DNA of 64,000 nt, from the NCBI RefSeq assembly GCF_900290235.1, contig NZ_OLMK01000061.1, positions 1-64,000 on the forward strand. The letters are read 5' to 3'. Both the position numbers and the translations under genes were made by a program. A model generated the notes under the pieces. That model was given only the letters and a program-made list of their open reading frames with translations. It was not told the DNA's origin and made no database searches. Below, one piece after another: positions 63,008 through 64,000 of the stretch (position 1 is the stretch's first letter; every line of letters starts with the position of its first letter). The stretch is from Streptomyces sp. MA5143a (GTDB lineage Bacteria > Actinomycetota > Actinomycetes > Streptomycetales > Streptomycetaceae).

Positions 63008-64000
63008 TCACAGTTGACCGACGTCGGTGACCCGGACGACGGCTCGGCCCTCGGCGTCGGAGGCCGCAAGGTCGATCTCCGCGCTGATGCCCCAGTCATG
63101 ATCGCCGTTCGGGTCGGCGAAGGTCTGACGGACGCGCCACAACCCGTTCTGCGGCTCCTCCTCGATCATCAGCAGGCGAGGACCGCGGGCATCGGGACCG
63201 GTGCCGAGCTCGTCGTACTCGTCCCAGTACTTGTCCATCGCCTCACCCCACCGCTCGGCGTCCCAGCCGGACTCGGCGTCCAACTCGCCCAGTTGGTCGA
63301 CCTGGTCGAGGGCGGCCAGCTCGACACGCCGGAACATGGCGTTGCGGACGAGGACACGGAAGGCGCGCGCGTTGGAGGTGACCGGCTTGACCTGGTCGGC
63401 CTTCTCCTGGGCCTCCTCGGCGGTCATCTCCTCGGGGTTGGCGAGCTGCTCCCACTCGTCGAGGAGGCTGGAGTCGACCTGGCGGACCATCTCGCCGAGC
63501 CAGGCGATCAGATCCTCCAGGTCGTCCGACTTCAGGTCGTCGGGGACGGTGTGATCGAGGGTCTTGTAGGCGCCGGCCAGGTAGCGCAGCACGATGCCCT
63601 CGGTGCGGGCCAGCTCGTAGTAGGACACCAACTCGGTGAAGGAGAGCGCCCGTTCGTACATGTCCCGGATCACCGACTTCGGGGACAGCGGATGGTCGCC
63701 GACCCACGGGTGACTCTTGCGGTACGTGTTGTACGCGTGGAAGAGCAACTCCTCCAGCGGCTTGGGGTAGGTGACGTCCTGGAGCCGTTCCATGCGCTCC
63801 TCGTACTCGACGCCGTCCGCCTTCATCGCCGCCACGGCCTCACCGCGCGCCTTGTTCTGCTGGGCCACGAGGATCTGCCGCGGGTCGTCGAGCGTCGACT
63901 CGACGACGGAGACCATGTCCAGGGCGTACGACGGCGACTCCGGGTCGAGCAGCTCGAACGCGGCCAGCGCGAACGTGGACAGCGGCTGGTTGAGCGCGAA
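63008..64000 (-). CDS. DEAD/DEAH-box helicase, C-terminal DUF3516 part, 5' truncated
   Basis: This is the 3' part of a long helicase gene; the frame is open through the right edge (FALNQPLSTFALAAFELLDP). The visible ~330 residues match the DUF3516 C-terminal region of actinobacterial DEAD/DEAH helicases: YPKPLEELLFHAYNTYRKSH, SPKSVIRDMYERALSFTELVSYYELARTEG and RLLMIEEEPQNGLWRVRQTF. The ATPase motifs lie outside the window. The family acts on nucleic acids; a specific role is not known from this part. Confidence 0.88.
   Translation of the reverse strand, partial: FALNQPLSTFALAAFELLDPESPSYALDMVSVVESTLDDPRQILVAQQNKARGEAVAAMKADGVEYEERMERLQDVTYPKPLEELLFHAYNTYRKSHPWVGDHPLSPKSVIRDMYERALSFTELVSYYELARTEGIVLRYLAGAYKTLDHTVPDDLKSDDLEDLIAWLGEMVRQVDSSLLDEWEQLANPEEMTAEEAQEKADQVKPVTSNARAFRVLVRNAMFRRVELAALDQVDQLGELDAESGWDAERWGEAMDKYWDEYDELGTGPDARGPRLLMIEEEPQNGLWRVRQTFADPNGDHDWGISAEIDLAASDAEGRAVVRVTDVGQL

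Overview
The window is high-GC actinobacterial DNA, most likely Streptomyces. Nearly every third codon position is G or C, the leucine codon TTA is almost absent, and many starts are GTG with GGAGG-like ribosome sites. The right-hand part carries typical Streptomyces chromosomal genes: the xylA/xylB/ROK locus, a conservon (roadblock / DUF742 / GTPase signalling unit), a SNF2-SWIM pair, tesB and a DUF3516 helicase. The left-hand part is accessory DNA with two lipid/polyketide loci and an insertion-sequence graveyard.

Layout. (1) 1-11.4 kb is the end of an ansamycin-type cluster: the last AT-DH-KR-ACP module of a modular PKS without a thioesterase domain, a RifF-like amide synthase 2 bp downstream, two large LAL (LuxR-type) activators, a type II thioesterase and a RifG-like aminodehydroquinate synthase for the 3-amino-5-hydroxybenzoate starter. 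(2) 11.5-14.6 kb is a ribose-type sugar ABC transporter. (3) 14.6-15.5 kb holds a decayed CoA-transferase gene. (4) 15.5-30.6 kb is a minus-strand operon with overlapping genes, encoding a PUFA-synthase-like iterative system. The first synthase is NPD-NPD-KS-AT-ACP-KR and the second is KS-AT-DH-PPTase. They are followed by a free ACP, an alpha/beta hydrolase, a glycosyltransferase and a methyltransferase. This is the best candidate for an undescribed pathway, probably making a glycosylated, possibly methylated, lipid or polyketide. (5) 31.0-33.6 kb has a secreted PET-hydrolase/cutinase-family enzyme, a secreted Cys-containing protein of unknown function and a divergent TetR regulator.

(6) 33.6-39.8 kb is a rearranged IS region: a broken IS5-like transposase, a 298-bp IS6-derived MITE-like element in an epimerase gene, an IS6 fragment, and an IS3-family element carrying a nonsense mutation. 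An SDR gene and a LysR gene lie between them. An inverted 33-bp repeat links the 3' end of the LysR gene to a second site. (7) 39.8-43.6 kb has an ExaC/AcoD-type aldehyde dehydrogenase with a GAF regulator upstream, and a Tat-exported amidase. (8) 43.8-47.9 kb is the xylose locus. (9) 48-54.8 kb has the SNF2 ATPase and SWIM protein, then small conserved genes. (10) 54.9-61 kb has an MHYT membrane protein, the conservon (cvnA-B-C, then a gap, then cvnD), a PPOX-family protein and an orphan roadblock protein. (11) 61-64 kb has a conserved hypothetical, tesB and the 3' part of a helicase gene that runs off the window.

How the genes fit together. In region 1 the PKS chain is released as a macrolactam by the amide synthase, the thioesterase edits mis-primed ACPs, and the RifG homologue supplies a starter-unit enzyme. 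The LAL genes are the likely switches, and the first carries two TTA codons, implying bldA control. In region 4 the four-base overlaps (ATGA/GTGA) at three junctions and a 13-nt overlap at a fourth imply tightly co-translated, stoichiometric proteins. All positions were read by eye. Domain borders are approximate and no database search was possible.
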